NCBI GenBank assembly: GCA_024233215.1
Contig: JACKPW010000009.1
Location: 124,001-188,000 of the forward strand
Reading direction: 5' to 3'
DNA from: Verrucomicrobiales bacterium
GTDB taxonomy: Bacteria > Verrucomicrobiota > Verrucomicrobiia > Limisphaerales > J093
Length of the DNA stretch: 64,000 bases
Numbering within the stretch: position 1 is the stretch's first letter; each line of letters opens with the position of its first letter. Positions 52,646-60,648 of this stretch are shown in pieces. The translations under genes and the position numbers were made by a program. Under the pieces are notes generated by a model. It did no database searches. It saw only the letters and a program-made list of their open reading frames with translations, and had not been told where the DNA came from.

Positions 52646-53314
52646 ATGCTGATGTCTGAAAACACATTGAATCTGTCTCAGTTACCCCAGTGCGTGCCGC
52701 CGCCACAGCCGAAAGCTCCATGCCTTCAGCGCAACCGGATTCTGGGAGGCGTTTTACTCCTGCTGGTCGCTTTCGGTGCGGGCGTGGGCAATGCGGTGCT
52801 GCACGCGAATTTTCATCCCATCATCCCGGGCGAAGCCTATCGTTCCGGCCAGATGAGCGGTTCCCAACTCGGTGAGGTCATTGAGCAGTATGGCATCCGG
52901 ACCGTGGTGAATCTGCGGGGTGCCAGGCCCGCGGAATGGTACCGGGACGAGACGAACGTCACTCAACAGCTCGGGGTGCGCCACGTTGACTTCCGGCTTT
53001 CAGCGGCGAATGAGCCGACCGGCGATCAGGTCGGCCGATTGCTGGCGATCCTACGCAAGGCGCCCAAGCCGCTGCTCATCCACTGCCGCGCGGGGGCGGA
53101 TCGCACCGGGCTCGTCGCTGCGCTTTACTGTCTGATCGTCAAGGGGGAGGCCCCCGCCGAGGCGGCCCGTCAGCTCGCGCTGGGGTACGGGCATGTGCCG
53201 CTGCTCCGGACCATCGCCATGGATCACTGCTTCTGGCGGCTTGCGGAACACCGGGCCGAGACCGCCCGGGCGGAGGGGTGCCCGCCGCTGGCGGCGCAGA
53301 TCAACCGACCGTGA
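52646..53314 (+). CDS. Membrane-anchored dual-specificity phosphatase
   Basis: 222 residues from the ATG at 52646; the ATG at 52652 is also possible, and a GTG at 52613 would sit too close to the operator. Pro-rich N-terminus, one membrane span (about 31-50), then a phosphatase domain. Catalytic loop HCRAGADR (146-153) has the Cys147-x5-Arg motif, and the upstream YGIRTVVNLRG is typical of this class. The domain is predicted periplasmic or cytoplasmic depending on topology; the sequence does not decide. It is first in the second RND efflux operon. Confidence 0.87.
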   Translation: MLMSENTLNLSQLPQCVPPPQPKAPCLQRNRILGGVLLLLVAFGAGVGNAVLHANFHPIIPGEAYRSGQMSGSQLGEVIEQYGIRTVVNLRGARPAEWYRDETNVTQQLGVRHVDFRLSAANEPTGDQVGRLLAILRKAPKPLLIHCRAGADRTGLVAALYCLIVKGEAPAEAARQLALGYGHVPLLRTIAMDHCFWRLAEHRAETARAEGCPPLAAQINRP

Positions 53315-53432
53315 GCGCGCGGTTTGGAATGAATGGCGTGAAGCGCAGTCTCCTGTCGCAGCGGCCACGGCAACGCCGGAAACCATTGCCAGGTTGTCGG
53401 CGTCCCATCATGGTGGGTCGGGGTGATCCCGG

Positions 53433-54836
53433 ATGAACCGCCGTTTCCTCATTCTGCCGGTGCTGATTGTCGCGGGCTGCGCGCATTACCAGCCCGCACC
53501 GCTGGATGCCGCGCGGATCGCCGACGACTTCGATCGCCGCACCCTGACCGACAACGCCCTGCACGCTTTCCTCGAAACCAATCACGTGAGCGGGGCCTGG
53601 CCGCGGGAGTCATGGGATCTGGACGCGTTGACCCTGGCGGCCTTCCATTTCCATCCGGACCTCGCCGTGGCCCGGGCGCAGTGGTCAGTGGCGACGGCCG
53701 GCCGGAAGACCGCCGGCGAACGACCCAACCCGACGCTGAGTGTCTCGCCTGCGTACAACACGACCACCGCCGTCCCGTCGCCCTGGCTGGTCGCTCCCTC
53801 CCTGGAGGTTCCGATCGAAACAGCCGGTAAGCGGGGCTATCGGCTTGCCCAGGCGGAGCGACTCGCCGAAGCCGCGCGACTCAACCTTGCGGTCGTTGCC
53901 TGGCGGGTGCGCAGTCGCCTGAGGAACTGCCTGGTGGATCTGCAGTCGGCGCGCGAAGCCGAAGCCCTGCTTCAAGCGCAGTGGGATTTGCTGACGGAGC
54001 AGGTCCGGTTGCTGGAGGGGCAGCTCGAGGCCGGGGCGGTCTCGGGGGCCGAGGCCACGCCGGCAAGGCTTGCGGTGGACCGTGCCCGGTTGGGGATACA
54101 GGAGGCGGCCCGGCAGGGGGTGGAGGCGCGCAGCCGGTTGGCTGGGGCCATCGGTGTTCCCCTGGCCGCGCTCGAAGGCGTGCCGGTTTCCTTCGATGGG
54201 CTCGATGACGTGCCGGCGGAACCGCCCACGGGGGAGGTCCGGCGTCAGGCGCTGCTGCACCGGGCGGACCTTCTGGCTGTGCTGGCCGAATACGCCGCGG
54301 CGGAGTCGGCGCTGCAACTGGAGATCGCAAAGCAGTACCCGGACATCCGCCTGAGCCCCGGCTACGAGTTCGACCAGGGCGACAACAAATGGTCGCTCGG
54401 CCTGTCGGTGACGTTGCCGGTCCTGAACCGGAATCAGGGAGGGATTGCCGAGGCCGAAGCCCGCCGGGCCGAAACCGCCGCGACGTTCCAGGCCCTGCAG
54501 GCGCAGGTGCTCATGGAGATCGATCTGGCCCTGGCGGCGTATCATGCAGCCCTTGCCCGTGGGACGGATGTGGCGTCGCTGCTGGCGAACCTGACGCGGC
54601 AGGAGTCCACCGCGCGGATGCGCCACGCGGCGGGCGATGCCGCCAGGAGCGACGTGCTGGCCGCCCAGATCGAATTGGTGGCCGGCCGGCTCACCCAGTT
54701 GGCCGCCCGGACCGAGATGCGGCGGGCGCTGGGTGCGCTGGAAGACGCCCTGCAGGGTCCGCTGCCCCTGCCGGTGCCCATCGAGCCGTTGAACACGGGA
54801 ATCCGAAGTGAAGCAAAACCCTCCATCCAGCCATGA
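53433..54836 (+). CDS. TolC-family outer membrane lipoprotein (RND operon 2)
   Basis: 467 residues. Lipoprotein signal MNRRFLILPVLIVAGC with Cys16. Two OEP repeats with long helices and the FHFHPDLAVARAQW entry region; the second half contains YPDIRLSPGYEFDQGDNKWSLG, characteristic of metal-efflux TolC homologues. It overlaps the adaptor start by 4 nt. It is paralogous to the gene at 14540. Confidence 0.91.
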   Translation: MNRRFLILPVLIVAGCAHYQPAPLDAARIADDFDRRTLTDNALHAFLETNHVSGAWPRESWDLDALTLAAFHFHPDLAVARAQWSVATAGRKTAGERPNPTLSVSPAYNTTTAVPSPWLVAPSLEVPIETAGKRGYRLAQAERLAEAARLNLAVVAWRVRSRLRNCLVDLQSAREAEALLQAQWDLLTEQVRLLEGQLEAGAVSGAEATPARLAVDRARLGIQEAARQGVEARSRLAGAIGVPLAALEGVPVSFDGLDDVPAEPPTGEVRRQALLHRADLLAVLAEYAAAESALQLEIAKQYPDIRLSPGYEFDQGDNKWSLGLSVTLPVLNRNQGGIAEAEARRAETAATFQALQAQVLMEIDLALAAYHAALARGTDVASLLANLTRQESTARMRHAAGDAARSDVLAAQIELVAGRLTQLAARTEMRRALGALEDALQGPLPLPVPIEPLNTGIRSEAKPSIQP

Positions 54837-55831
54837 GCTTGAAGACACCCTTTTCCTGGTTTGTCCCGGTCCTGCTGCTGGTGTTTCCCGCGGGCTGCAG
54901 CAATCATGAGGAAGCACCGGCGATGTCCCCGCCCGATGCCACGGGCGGGGCTGCGGCGGCTTCGCGTGTTGCCGAGGGACCCAACGGCGAGGTCACGGTG
55001 GCATTTGATGCGGCGATGCAGGAGCGTGTCGGGTTGCGGGTTCAACCGGTGCTCGCCACGAACCTGCCGCCGGAGGTTGACGGGTTTGCCCGCGTGCTCG
55101 ATCCCGGGCCGCTCGTCGCCCTGGTGGCCGATCTTGCCGCCGCGGACACCACGGCCCGCGCATCACAGCGGGAACTGGAGCGGTTGCAGCGGTTGCGTTC
55201 GCAGGAGAATACCTCGGAACGCGCCCTGGAGGCGGGGCAAGTCGCCGCGGCCCGGGACAAGCTGATGGCGGAGTCGCTTCGGGCAAGGCTTGCGATCGAG
55301 TGGGGCACGGCGCTTGCTGGTTATGACAAGCTTACGGACCTGGCCGCGGGACTCACCACCCGGCAGGGCGCCCTGGTCCGGGTGGACCTGGCCGCGGGCG
55401 AGGTGCCGCCCGGCCGGCCGACGAATGCGGAACTCCGGCCGCTGGGGGCGGACGCAGCAGCGATCGAGGCGGAGTTCATCAGCGCCGCCCCAAGCACCGA
55501 TCCCCGACTGCAGGGCCGGGGTTTCCTGTTTCTCGTCCGTGGTGAAGCCCCGGCAGCCGGAGCCGCCTTGACCGCCCGAATGCAGACCGCCGCCGCGCCG
55601 GTCAGCGGTTGCCTGATACCGGTCGACGCCGTGGTACGGCACGCGGACAGGTCGTGGGCTTACGCGCAAACCGGCCCGGACCGGTTCACCCGGCGCGAGG
55701 CAACGCTGGGCCGTGCGTTCGGTGACAACTATTTCGTGACGAACGGATTCACCGTCGGCGAACGACTGGTCGTGACCGGGGCGCAGCTTCTGCTCTCAGA
55801 GGAACTCAAAGGGCAGGGGGAGGAGGAGTGA
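54833..55831 (+). CDS. RND efflux periplasmic adaptor lipoprotein (operon 2)
   Basis: 332 residues with a lipobox (FPAGC, Cys22). Helical hairpin at about 100-155 (RASQRELERLQRLRSQENTSERALEAGQ), beta-barrel part, then LIPVDAVVRHADRSWAYAQ and EATLGRAFGDNYFVTNGFTVGERLVVTGA, the adaptor C-terminal domain. It is short, like its operon 1 counterpart, and lacks obvious metal-binding Met/His tails. It is followed by the pump gene after 10 bp. Confidence 0.87.
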   Translation: MSLKTPFSWFVPVLLLVFPAGCSNHEEAPAMSPPDATGGAAAASRVAEGPNGEVTVAFDAAMQERVGLRVQPVLATNLPPEVDGFARVLDPGPLVALVADLAAADTTARASQRELERLQRLRSQENTSERALEAGQVAAARDKLMAESLRARLAIEWGTALAGYDKLTDLAAGLTTRQGALVRVDLAAGEVPPGRPTNAELRPLGADAAAIEAEFISAAPSTDPRLQGRGFLFLVRGEAPAAGAALTARMQTAAAPVSGCLIPVDAVVRHADRSWAYAQTGPDRFTRREATLGRAFGDNYFVTNGFTVGERLVVTGAQLLLSEELKGQGEEE

Positions 55832-55841
55832 AGGCCGCCTC

Positions 55842-58800
55842 ATGCTGAACGTTCTCGTCAGGTTTTCGCTTCGTTTCCGTGGCATTGTGGTGGTCCTGGC
55901 CTGCGTGGCGCTGGCGTACGGCATCTACGTGGCGTCCCAGGCGAAGCTGGATGTCTTTCCTGACTTCGTGCAGCCGCAGGTGGTGATTCAAACCGAGTGC
56001 CCAGGCCTCGCGCCGGAACAGGTTGAGTTGCTGGTCACCCTGCCGATCGAGGCCATGATCAACGGTCTGGGCGACATGGAGTCGCTACGGTCGGAATCCA
56101 TCCAGGGACTCTCGATCATCTCGGCGGTCTTCAAGGAAGGCACGGACGTCTTCCGTGCGCGCCAGATGTTGTCGGAGAAACTGACCGAGACCGCCGGCAG
56201 CCTGCCCGCCAACGTGAAGACGCCCCGGATGACGCCGCTGACCTCCTCCACGATGGACCTGCTGAAGATCGGGTTGGTGTCGGACAGGCTCTCGCCGATG
56301 GCATTGCGGACGTTCGCTGACTGGACGTTGAAGCCGAGGTTGCTCTCCGTCCAGGGGGTTGCGAAGTGCAGCAGCTTCGGCGGTGAGGTGCGGCAGTTGC
56401 AGGTTCAGGTGCAGCCGGAACGGTTGCTGGCCCACGGGTTGTCCTTGGGCGAGGTGCTTGCCGCTGCGCGCGTTTCGACGGCGGTGCTCGGGGCGGGTTT
56501 TGTGGAAACCGCCAACCAGCGGGTCACGATCCAGACCGAGGGCCGGGTGTTGACGACGGAAGGGTTGGGGAACGTGGTGGTGGCGAATGCGAACGGCTTC
56601 AGCGTCCGCCTCAAGGACGTGGCCCGGGTGGTGGAGGGGGCGGAGCCGAAGTACGGCGATTGCCTGGTGATGGGCCGGCCCGGGGTGTTGATGACCATGT
56701 CGAGCCAGTACGGCGCGAACACCATGGAAGTGACGACCGCGCTCGAGGCGGCGCTGGCGGAGTTGAAGCCGGTGTTCGAGCGGGAGGGGATCACGCTGTT
56801 TCCGGCTCTGCACCGGCCGGCGACCTTCATCGAGGTCGCGTTGCGAAACATGAAGCACTCCCTGGTGCTGGGAGGGGTGCTTGTCGCCGGGGTCCTCTTT
56901 CTGCTGCTGGGCAGCGTGCGGAGTGCCTGCATCTCGCTGCTGGCCATCCCGCTCTCCTTGCTCACCGCAGTGGTGGTTCTGGAAAGATGCGGCATCACCA
57001 TCAACACCATCACGCTGGGCGGTCTGGCGATTGCCCTGGGCGAGGTGGTGGACGATTCCATCATCGACGTGGAGAACATCCTGCGCCGGCTGCGGGAGAA
57101 TCGGAAGCTGTCCGTGCCGCGCCCCGCGTTTGCGGTGGTGCTGGACGCCTCGCTGGAGGTGCGGCGAGCGGTGGTCTTTGCGACGTTCATCGTCACGCTG
57201 GTGTTTCTGCCCGTGCTGACGCTGACCGGTTTGCAGGGGAGCTTCTTCGCGCCCCTGGCGTTGAGCTACATCCTCGCGATCCTGGCGTCGCTGCTGGTGG
57301 CGCTGACCGTGACCCCGGCGCTGACCTTCCTGCTGTTCCGCCGCGGGGTGCGCGGTGACGGGGAACCGCGGCTGCAGCACTGGCTGAAGCGCGCCTATGC
57401 GGGGGTGCTTGGGCTGGTGATGCGCCGGCCACGCGCGCTGATCGCCGTGGTGATCGTGGTTTGTGCGGGGGCGTTCACGCGGGTTCCATTTCTTGGCGGG
57501 GAGTTCCTGCCTGATTTTCGGGAGGGGCATTTTGTGCTTCAAGTCAGCACCGCTCCCGGCACTTCCCTGAAGGAAATGGTCCGGCTTGGTCAACGCCTCT
57601 CGGCGGCGTTGCTGGCGGACTCGAATCACATTGCGACGGTGGAGCAACAAATCGGCCGCGCCGAGCTGGGGGAGGACCCCTGGGGACCACACCGGAGCGA
57701 GTTCCATGTGGACTTGAAACCGATGCCGGTGGTCGAGGCGGAGGGGATGGCGGATGAGATTCGTGGGATTCTCGGGCAATTCCCTGGCATCCAGTTCGAG
57801 GTGGTCACCTTCCTGGGCGACCGGATCGGCGAGACCTTGACCGGGGAAACCGCACCGGTGGTGGTGAACCTCTTCGGGGATGACCTGGAGGTGCTCGACC
57901 GAAAGGCGCAGGAGGTGGCGAGGCTTCTCGAAGCCGTACCCGGCGCGGCGGATGTGGTGGTGAAGTCTCCTCCAGGCGTGCCACGCATGGCGGTGCGCCT
58001 GCGGCCGGAGCGGCTGACGCAATTTGGCTTTCGACCGGTGGAAGTCATGGAGGCCATCGAGACGGCGTACCAGGGCACCGTGGTGGCGCAGACGCATGAG
58101 GGCAATCAGGTGACGGACGTGGTGGTGATCCTCGATGAGGCGGCGCGTGAGACGCCGGAAGGCATCGGCGACCTGATGCTGAGCAGCCCGGACGGAGTGC
58201 GGCTGCCGTTGCGGGAACTGGCGGAAATCGCTCCTGGCAGTGGCCGGCACTCGATTCTCCACGAGGGCGCACGCCGCCGCCAGACGATCACCTGCAGCAC
58301 CAGCGGGCGCGATGTGGCTTCCTTTGTGGCCGACGCGAAGTCACGGGTCGCGGCCGGCATCACCTTCCCCGCGAACACCTACGCCGTGTTCAGTGGCGCT
58401 GCGGAAGCCAGCGCCCGGGCGCAGCGGGAACTCCTGCTGCATTCGGCGATTGCCGGCGTGGGGATTCTGTTGCTGCTCACCGTGGTGTTTCATCACCCCC
58501 GCAACCTGTTCCTGGTGCTGGCGAATGTGCCGTTCGCGTTGATGGGCGGCGTCCTGGCGGTCTGGGTGACCCGTGGGGGCGAGGCCGACGGAGCATCGTT
58601 GACGCTCGGTTCACTGGTCGGGTTTGTGACCCTCTTTGGAATCACCATGCGCAACTCCATCATGATGATCTCCCATTTCGAGCACCTGTTGACCGCGGAG
58701 GGGCTGACCTGGGGGCCGGGAACCGCAGTTCGCGGTGCCACGGAGCGCCTGATGCCGATCCTGATGACGGCGGCGGTGACGGGATTGGGGCTGCTGCCGC

Positions 58801-58970
58801 TGGCCCTTGGGGCCGGGGAGGCCGGCCGCGAAATCGAGGGGCCGATGGCGATCGTGATCCTCGGGGGGCTCGCGACTTCCACCCTTCTAAACCTCCTCGT
58901 GCTTCCAACCCTGGCCGTGCGCTACGGGCGCTTTGAGGAGACTGCCGGGAGGATGCCAGCAGGCTCGTAA
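55842..58970 (+). CDS. CzcA/CusA-family heavy-metal-type RND transporter (operon 2)
   Basis: 1042 residues with about 12 spans and two periplasmic loops. N-terminal LDVFPDFVQPQVVIQTECPGLA. The TM4 motif is ALGEVVDDSIIDVENILRRL, nearly the same as in the operon 1 pump, with Ala in place of the first Asp of CzcA. The C-terminal half contains LGSLVGFVTLFGITMRNSIMMISH. A purine-rich ribosome site lies before the ATG. It probably exports a metal cation with the two preceding genes, under the control of the two-component system upstream (inference). Confidence 0.91.
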   Translation: MLNVLVRFSLRFRGIVVVLACVALAYGIYVASQAKLDVFPDFVQPQVVIQTECPGLAPEQVELLVTLPIEAMINGLGDMESLRSESIQGLSIISAVFKEGTDVFRARQMLSEKLTETAGSLPANVKTPRMTPLTSSTMDLLKIGLVSDRLSPMALRTFADWTLKPRLLSVQGVAKCSSFGGEVRQLQVQVQPERLLAHGLSLGEVLAAARVSTAVLGAGFVETANQRVTIQTEGRVLTTEGLGNVVVANANGFSVRLKDVARVVEGAEPKYGDCLVMGRPGVLMTMSSQYGANTMEVTTALEAALAELKPVFEREGITLFPALHRPATFIEVALRNMKHSLVLGGVLVAGVLFLLLGSVRSACISLLAIPLSLLTAVVVLERCGITINTITLGGLAIALGEVVDDSIIDVENILRRLRENRKLSVPRPAFAVVLDASLEVRRAVVFATFIVTLVFLPVLTLTGLQGSFFAPLALSYILAILASLLVALTVTPALTFLLFRRGVRGDGEPRLQHWLKRAYAGVLGLVMRRPRALIAVVIVVCAGAFTRVPFLGGEFLPDFREGHFVLQVSTAPGTSLKEMVRLGQRLSAALLADSNHIATVEQQIGRAELGEDPWGPHRSEFHVDLKPMPVVEAEGMADEIRGILGQFPGIQFEVVTFLGDRIGETLTGETAPVVVNLFGDDLEVLDRKAQEVARLLEAVPGAADVVVKSPPGVPRMAVRLRPERLTQFGFRPVEVMEAIETAYQGTVVAQTHEGNQVTDVVVILDEAARETPEGIGDLMLSSPDGVRLPLRELAEIAPGSGRHSILHEGARRRQTITCSTSGRDVASFVADAKSRVAAGITFPANTYAVFSGAAEASARAQRELLLHSAIAGVGILLLLTVVFHHPRNLFLVLANVPFALMGGVLAVWVTRGGEADGASLTLGSLVGFVTLFGITMRNSIMMISHFEHLLTAEGLTWGPGTAVRGATERLMPILMTAAVTGLGLLPLALGAGEAGREIEGPMAIVILGGLATSTLLNLLVLPTLAVRYGRFEETAGRMPAGS

Positions 58971-58997
58971 GAGGATCGCGGGTGGGTGGAAACCGGT

Positions 58998-59663
58998 CTA
59001 AGCCCGGCCATCGGTTGTCGTGTCGGGCCCAAAACCCGGCTGGGGAACGCGGTGACGGCGCCAACGTTCGGCCTCGTAGATGGCAGCGATCCGCTCAAGG
59101 TCCGTTCCGATCGTGGTGCTGTAGACCAGGTAATCGCAATCGCCGGCATGCTGAAGCTCGGCATGGGCCTCCGCCAGGCGCCGGGCGATGACGCCGGGTT
59201 CATCCGTGCCCCGGCCCCGCAGCCGCCGGTCAAGCTCCTCCCGCGTGGCCGGGGTGAGGAAGACGGTGACCAAGGATTCCCGCAGGGACGGTTCCTCCGG
59301 TTGCAGAGCCCGCAGCGTGGCGGCTCCCTGCACATCGAGGTTCAGCAGGAGATCCTGCCCCGCGGCGAGTTGGGCGAGCAGGCCGCTGCGCGGGGTGCCG
59401 TAGTGGTTTCCGTAGACCTGGGCCTGTTCCAGCAGATCGCCCCGGCACCCTCGTTGCTCGAATTCCTCCCGACTCAGGAAATGGTAATCAACGCCCGGTC
59501 GTTCGCCCTCCCGGGGCGGGCGCGTGGTGCAGGTGATCACCCGGGACAACCCGGGGAACCGTGCCAGCATCTCATGCGTGGCGGTGGTCTTGCCGCTGCC
59601 GGAAGGCCCGGTCACCAGCAGCAGAACCGGCAGCCGGCGGGTGGCTGGACCGAAGGTCTTCAT
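58998..59663 (-). CDS. gmk: Guanylate kinase
   Basis: 221 residues. Phosphorylates GMP to GDP. P-loop VTGPSGSGKTTATHEML, GMP-binding TCTTRPPREGERPGVDYHF, and LLLNLDVQGAATLRAL. It has an N-terminal extension of about 10 residues. Its start overlaps the yicC stop by 4 nt, the usual yicC-gmk arrangement. Confidence 0.95.
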   Translation of the reverse strand: MKTFGPATRRLPVLLLVTGPSGSGKTTATHEMLARFPGLSRVITCTTRPPREGERPGVDYHFLSREEFEQRGCRGDLLEQAQVYGNHYGTPRSGLLAQLAAGQDLLLNLDVQGAATLRALQPEEPSLRESLVTVFLTPATREELDRRLRGRGTDEPGVIARRLAEAHAELQHAGDCDYLVYSTTIGTDLERIAAIYEAERWRRHRVPQPGFGPDTTTDGRA

Positions 59664-60541
59664 TCCACGTTCTGGACCTGTTCCCGGAACCGCTCCAGTT
59701 CGGCCTTCATGGCGACCACGGCCCGGGAGAGCACGCTGTCGTTGGCCTTGGAACCGATGGTATTGACCTCGCGGTTCATCTCCTGGGCCAGGAAGTCAAG
59801 CATCCGGCCGACCGGTTCACCGCCCGAGGCGCATTCGTCGAACTGCTGGAAATGGCTTTCCAGCCGTGTGATCTCCTCCGTGATGTCCGAACGCTCGGCA
59901 AAGAACGCCACCTCCTTCAGCAACCGCTCGTCGTCTCCCGCCAACTCGGCGAGGCCGGTGGCCCGGATCCGGTCGAGCAGCAGGGCACGATAACGTTCCG
60001 CCACCTCGGGGGCGCGTCCCGCAACCGTTTTCGCAAGGGTCCGCAGGGCACTGATCCGGGTCCGCAGGTCCTTCGCGAGATGGCGCCCCTCCCGCTGTCG
60101 CATCCGCAGCAGTGCCTTGAGTCCCAGGGTGAGGGCCTGTTCCAGTGCCGGCCAGACCTCGTCGGCGTCGGTGGTTTCCGGGTTGGGTTGCAGAACTCCG
60201 GGAGCCCGCAGGATGGTGTCGAGGGAGACCGACGCCTCCAGCCTGAGGGAGGTGGCGAGCTGAGTGAACTCGCGGGCGTAGGCCTTTGCCAGGGGGCGGT
60301 TGACGTGCAGATGGCGGGCCGCGGCGGCGTCGGAGGCGGCGAGGGAAATGCGGGCGGTCAGACGCCCCCGGGCGATGTGCCGGTTGATCTCATCCCGCAC
60401 GCGGGATTCGAGCGCCTCCAGTTCCCTCGGGAGGTTGACCTGGATGTCCGCCTGCTTGCGGTTGACCGAACTCAGCTCCACCGTCACCCGGTATCCACCG
60501 TGGGTGGCGCAGCCTCGTCCGTAGCCGGTCATCGAATTCAT
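59660..60541 (-). CDS. yicC: YicC family endoribonuclease
   Basis: 293 residues from the ATG at 60541 (MNSMTGYGRG, the family's conserved start). The C-terminal DUF1732 region includes MLDFLAQEMNREVNTIGSKA. The E. coli homologue is an RNase that acts on RyhB sRNA. Coupled to gmk. Confidence 0.95.
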   Translation of the reverse strand: MNSMTGYGRGCATHGGYRVTVELSSVNRKQADIQVNLPRELEALESRVRDEINRHIARGRLTARISLAASDAAAARHLHVNRPLAKAYAREFTQLATSLRLEASVSLDTILRAPGVLQPNPETTDADEVWPALEQALTLGLKALLRMRQREGRHLAKDLRTRISALRTLAKTVAGRAPEVAERYRALLLDRIRATGLAELAGDDERLLKEVAFFAERSDITEEITRLESHFQQFDECASGGEPVGRMLDFLAQEMNREVNTIGSKANDSVLSRAVVAMKAELERFREQVQNVE

Positions 60542-60590
60542 CGTGGCCCGGAGTATGGCGGCTGCTTCCCATGGCGGGCGATGAAATACC

Positions 60591-60624
60591 ACAGAAAAGG
60601 GACCGGGGCGGTCCCCGGTCCCTT
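60591..60624 (-). terminator. Rho-independent terminator after the CBM9-like gene
   Basis: A perfect 12-bp stem AAGGGACCGGGG/CCCCGGTCCCTT with loop CGGT. On the minus strand it is followed by TTTTCTGT. It lies 25 bp past the stop of the upstream minus-strand gene and 50 bp before yicC. Confidence 0.9.
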
Positions 60625-60648
60625 GCGAATGGCTGTTCTGGCAGCGGG

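Noticed and set aside
53339..53358. Possible further TTCAC/TTCAT operator on the minus strand before the second TolC gene
   Set aside because: The two boxes are 9 bp apart, not 11, and there is no third box.
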